From JAVBLG01 sp031553655 (lineage in GTDB: Bacteria > Desulfobacterota > Desulfovibrionia > Desulfovibrionales > Desulfovibrionaceae): a stretch of 7,494 bases of DNA. Under the pieces are notes generated by a model. It was not told where the DNA came from. It made no database searches and worked only from the letters and a program-made list of their open reading frames with translations. Made by a program: the position numbers and the translations under genes. Location: contig JAVBLG010000062.1 in the NCBI GenBank assembly GCA_031553655.1, positions 1 through 7,494 on the forward strand, given 5' to 3'. Shown here one piece after another: positions 4,911 through 7,494 of this stretch (the first letter of the stretch is position 1; every line of letters starts with the position of its first letter).

Positions 4911-7424
4911 TTACTTCGCCGAACCATAGCGGATCATCCTGCCGCCCGCATCCCACTCCACCAGAATTTGCCCATCGACAGCGGTGTTCAGCACTTGCAC
5001 ATTGGCGGCGCGCATTTCTTCAAGCACAGCCGCCGAAGGCAGACCGTAGGAGTTATTGCGCCCGGAACTTGCCAGAGCCACAGTCGGGGCCACGGCGGAG
5101 TAAAAGTCGCGGTTCAGGCTTTTTATCGAGCCGTGATGGGGCAACACCAGAACTTCCGCACGCAGATCGCGCCCGGAGGACATCAGAGATTCGATTGCGG
5201 CGCGTTCAATATCTCCCGGCAGCAGAGCCAGCCCCTTGCCGTTTTGCGTAAGGCGCAGAACAATTGAGGCATTGTTGCCCTTAAAGTAATGCCCGGCCGG
5301 AGGGTGAAGCACTTCAAGGGCAAATCCGTTGCCGAGCATTATTGTTTTCGTTTCTTCATCAGGTGTCTCCATTTGTGCAATATCTACGCCGGAAGGTAGT
5401 TTTCCTGTTGTGTTCCAGCTATGGACCGCGCTTTTTTGCGGAGCCGGGATTTCCCTTGCGGGAATATTGCGCAAGGCTTTTTGCAACGGGGCGTCCAGAG
5501 CTTTGGGCGGTGTTTCGCCGTTGTGCAGGTATTGGCCCACGGCAAAATGGCGCAGAATATATATAAGACCGCGCAAATGGTCACTGTCCGGGTGTGAATT
5601 GATTACAGTTTCAATTCTCGGAACTTTGTTGTTGGAGAGCAACGGGGCAACTATGGCCTGCCCTGTGTCAAAGGTGGGTGAATTTACTCCTCCTCCGTCA
5701 ATGAGCAGGCGATGGCCGCGCGGCAGTTCCAGCAGCACGGCCTGCCCCTGCCCGATGTCAATGAGCCGCAGCCGGGCATTGGGGTCGATATAATCAAAAT
5801 AGCGCAGCAGAGGGCCGAGCAGCAGCAAAGGCACGGCAATCGCGACAAGCCTTTTGGAGGCCGGTGGTGGAGATTTGCGCCCTGTCAGCAGCGAGGCGGC
5901 AACCAAGGCTGCTCCGAAGCCGAGTAAAGCGCTGAAGTGCGGGCGTAGCAGCGCGGGCAGGTTAAGCAGATCCAGAGCATCCATGTAATTGAGCAGATGA
6001 AGAAGAATTTTTCCGGGCCAGGCCGCAGCACTCAGCGCCATTCCGGCCGCTACTTCCAGATGCGCGGCAGCCAGGGCCAGGCCCAGACCGGCCAGTGGCA
6101 TAACCCACAGGCCCACAAAGGGTAACCACAGCACATTCAGGAAAAACCACGGGCTTCCGGTACCGAAAACCAGAGTGATAACTGGTTGTAAAATCAGAGA
6201 TATAGTGAGGGAAACAAAAGCCGTGACAATGCCCGCCTCCATAAGTGAGGCCAGCCACGGGCGCATGTATTTTTCGAAAAATCTTTTCCCGGGTAAGCGG
6301 CGCGTCAGCGGCAAGCCGAGGGCCATGGCCGTGATACACAGTACTGATAGCTGAAAGCCCAGATCGTAACATACTGTGGGGTCGGCCACACTCATACACA
6401 AAATCGTACCGGCCAGGCAATCGACTAGCGTGTGAGGTTTTTCACGCCATATCCACACAGCCAGCAGAAGCATCATCCAGCCGGAACGCAGCAGCGAGGG
6501 TGGGGCGTCACCCAGCCAAATGTAAATTCCGGCCAGAGGCAGTGACAGCAGCAAAATCATTTTGGTTCGGGGCAGAAGCTGAAAAATTCCCGGCACGAGC
6601 CGCCCCACAGCAAAGACGAACATAGCGGCGGCCAGCCCGGCCAGGGCCAGGTGTTGCCCGGACAGCGCCAGGCTGTGAATAAGCGTGGCATCGGCAAAAA
6701 GATCCAGAGTTGATTTATCCATATAGCGGCGGTCGCCAAACAGAATAGCCGGAATTATGGCTTCCGCCTGAGACATGGGGCCATTTTTGAGCAGAATGTG
6801 GTTTATTGTGCCGCGTAATTCGTCTCTATAAGCCCATATAGGCGGTCGCGGGCCGGATATTTCGGGATTTCCCCGCTCTCCCCGGCTCCAGAGCCGCCAG
6901 AAGACTCCACGCATTTTCCACCACGCGGCGGCGTCGAATATTCCCGGGTTTTCCAGGCCGCGCACTTCACGCGGACGTAAGTTTATGGAAATATGTTGCT
7001 TGCGGCCGGGGGTGAATGTGGGATTTTCCCAAACCCACATCACCAGGCCGAAGATCGGAGGCGCTTGTGGATATTCTTCAGGACGCACTTCGGAAAGAAA
7101 AATGCGCAGCCTCCCGCCAGGCAGGCCTTGCACGTCTTCCACAGTGCCACCAAGGCGCGGAGCTGCTTTATTCTTGCCGCTCGCGGCATATTGCGCCAGC
7201 CAGGGAGGCGTTTCAGGTGTTGAAGGCAAAGTAAGGACAAAATACAGGCAGCCCGCTCCGAAAACGGCAAATGCACAGGCCAGCCTTGCCGCGCCGCGCA
7301 AGCGGCTGTCAGCAATAACCACCACCGCCAAAGCCGTGAGCGACGGCAGCGGGTGGAACAGAGCCATAATTCCGGACAGCCAGCACAAAAGGTAGGTTTG
7401 CCAGAGCAGAAGAGGCTGGATCAT
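4911..7424 (-). CDS. comEC: DNA-uptake channel protein ComEC/Rec2
   Basis: ComEC carries single-stranded DNA across the inner membrane during natural transformation. The 837-residue product is full length with three parts. Residues ~1-200 have two or three membrane segments and a soluble DUF4131-type region (LGGTVEDV near 91). Residues ~215-545 form the polytopic Competence core, with AILFGDRRYMD (226-236), HSLALSGQHLALAG (250-263), LLRSGWMMLL (311-320) and GFQLSVLCITAM (356-367). Residues ~550-837 form a metallo-beta-lactamase-like domain: IDIGQGQAVLL (555-565), LLIDGGG, the SHPDSDH metal motif (H611, D613, D615, H616), LLPGDIE (D738) and VLPHHGS (H763, H764). The usual GHP near the end is GLP here (L795). 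ATG 7424 is the first start and has no clear Shine-Dalgarno. It is a single gene converging on ruvC; no other competence gene is in view. Members also exist in species not known to be transformable, so uptake activity is not assured. Confidence 0.93.
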   Translation of the reverse strand: MIQPLLLWQTYLLCWLSGIMALFHPLPSLTALAVVVIADSRLRGAARLACAFAVFGAGCLYFVLTLPSTPETPPWLAQYAASGKNKAAPRLGGTVEDVQGLPGGRLRIFLSEVRPEEYPQAPPIFGLVMWVWENPTFTPGRKQHISINLRPREVRGLENPGIFDAAAWWKMRGVFWRLWSRGERGNPEISGPRPPIWAYRDELRGTINHILLKNGPMSQAEAIIPAILFGDRRYMDKSTLDLFADATLIHSLALSGQHLALAGLAAAMFVFAVGRLVPGIFQLLPRTKMILLLSLPLAGIYIWLGDAPPSLLRSGWMMLLLAVWIWREKPHTLVDCLAGTILCMSVADPTVCYDLGFQLSVLCITAMALGLPLTRRLPGKRFFEKYMRPWLASLMEAGIVTAFVSLTISLILQPVITLVFGTGSPWFFLNVLWLPFVGLWVMPLAGLGLALAAAHLEVAAGMALSAAAWPGKILLHLLNYMDALDLLNLPALLRPHFSALLGFGAALVAASLLTGRKSPPPASKRLVAIAVPLLLLGPLLRYFDYIDPNARLRLIDIGQGQAVLLELPRGHRLLIDGGGVNSPTFDTGQAIVAPLLSNNKVPRIETVINSHPDSDHLRGLIYILRHFAVGQYLHNGETPPKALDAPLQKALRNIPAREIPAPQKSAVHSWNTTGKLPSGVDIAQMETPDEETKTIMLGNGFALEVLHPPAGHYFKGNNASIVLRLTQNGKGLALLPGDIERAAIESLMSSGRDLRAEVLVLPHHGSIKSLNRDFYSAVAPTVALASSGRNNSYGLPSAAVLEEMRAANVQVLNTAVDGQILVEWDAGGRMIRYGSAK

Positions 7425-7460
7425 TTTAGATTTAAGGCGAGATGAGATTTACGGGGGAAG

Positions 7461-7494
7461 GGGGAAAGGAACTTTTGAAAAAGTTCCTTTCCCC
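7461..7494. terminator. 16-bp perfect hairpin, probable intrinsic terminator, cut by the window edge
   Basis: GGGGAAAGGAACTTTT (7461-7476) and AAAAGTTCCTTTCCCC (7479-7494) are exact reverse complements around a two-base centre (in practice a larger loop). The stem ends exactly at the window edge and may extend. A G/A-rich run (7453-7470) leads into it. Such G-rich stems with an internal T-run/A-run loop are, as I recall, common between genes in Desulfovibrio and act as terminators or repeats. It lies upstream of comEC, so it would most likely end transcription of whatever gene lies beyond the window. Neither flank visible here has a clean T-run after the stem, so the direction is unresolved. 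Confidence 0.55.

Noticed and set aside
5329..5793. Plus-strand open frame inside comEC
   Set aside because: It lies opposite the conserved metallo-beta-lactamase domain of ComEC and shows no family motif or ribosome site.

Overview
The window reads as an ordinary, gene-dense stretch of a bacterial chromosome. I estimate moderately high GC by eye. The predicted proteins (a FliS with a long Ala/Pro tail beside the end of a FliD-like gene, a DUF3880/CgeB-type glycosyltransferase, an RlmE with the short N-terminus common outside enterobacteria, and a full three-part ComEC) fit a flagellated sulfate-reducer-like bacterium of the Desulfovibrionaceae (Desulfobacterota). That assignment rests on recalled protein resemblance and on the G-rich/T-run hairpin at the right edge, so it is moderate, not certain. 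No rRNA, tRNA, CRISPR array, insertion sequence or phage gene is visible.

Left region (1-1242): the last 22 codons of a probable fliD (filament cap), a 147-base leader with a clear inverted repeat, then fliS. The best fliS start is the ATG at 217, behind a good Shine-Dalgarno. FliS has the normal chaperone fold in its first ~125 residues, then an unusual low-complexity Ala/Pro/Thr/Gln tail of ~155 residues and a basic C-terminal peptide. The fliS stop faces, convergently, the end of a minus-strand glycosyltransferase across a 57-base gap.

Centre (1243-4856): the glycosyltransferase (minus strand) starts only 14 bases from the divergent rlmE. An in-frame stop fixes the rlmE start. The best promoter candidate lies inside the glycosyltransferase 5' end and predicts an almost leaderless rlmE message. 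rlmE, yebC and ruvC then form a tight three-gene unit with overlaps of 14 bases and 1 base, joining 23S rRNA 2'-O-methylation, a YebC/TACO1-family factor and the Holliday-junction nuclease. ruvA and ruvB, which often follow ruvC, are absent here because comEC converges on ruvC.

Right region (4857-7494): comEC/rec2 on the minus strand encodes a complete 837-residue DNA-uptake channel protein (DUF4131 region, Competence membrane core, metallo-beta-lactamase-like domain). Its upstream DNA ends in a 16-bp perfect hairpin cut by the window edge.

I do not see a new biological system. The most interesting points are the FliS tail, the compact glycosyltransferase/rlmE divergent start with its probable near-leaderless transcript, the fliS leader structure, and the changed residue in a normally conserved ComEC motif.
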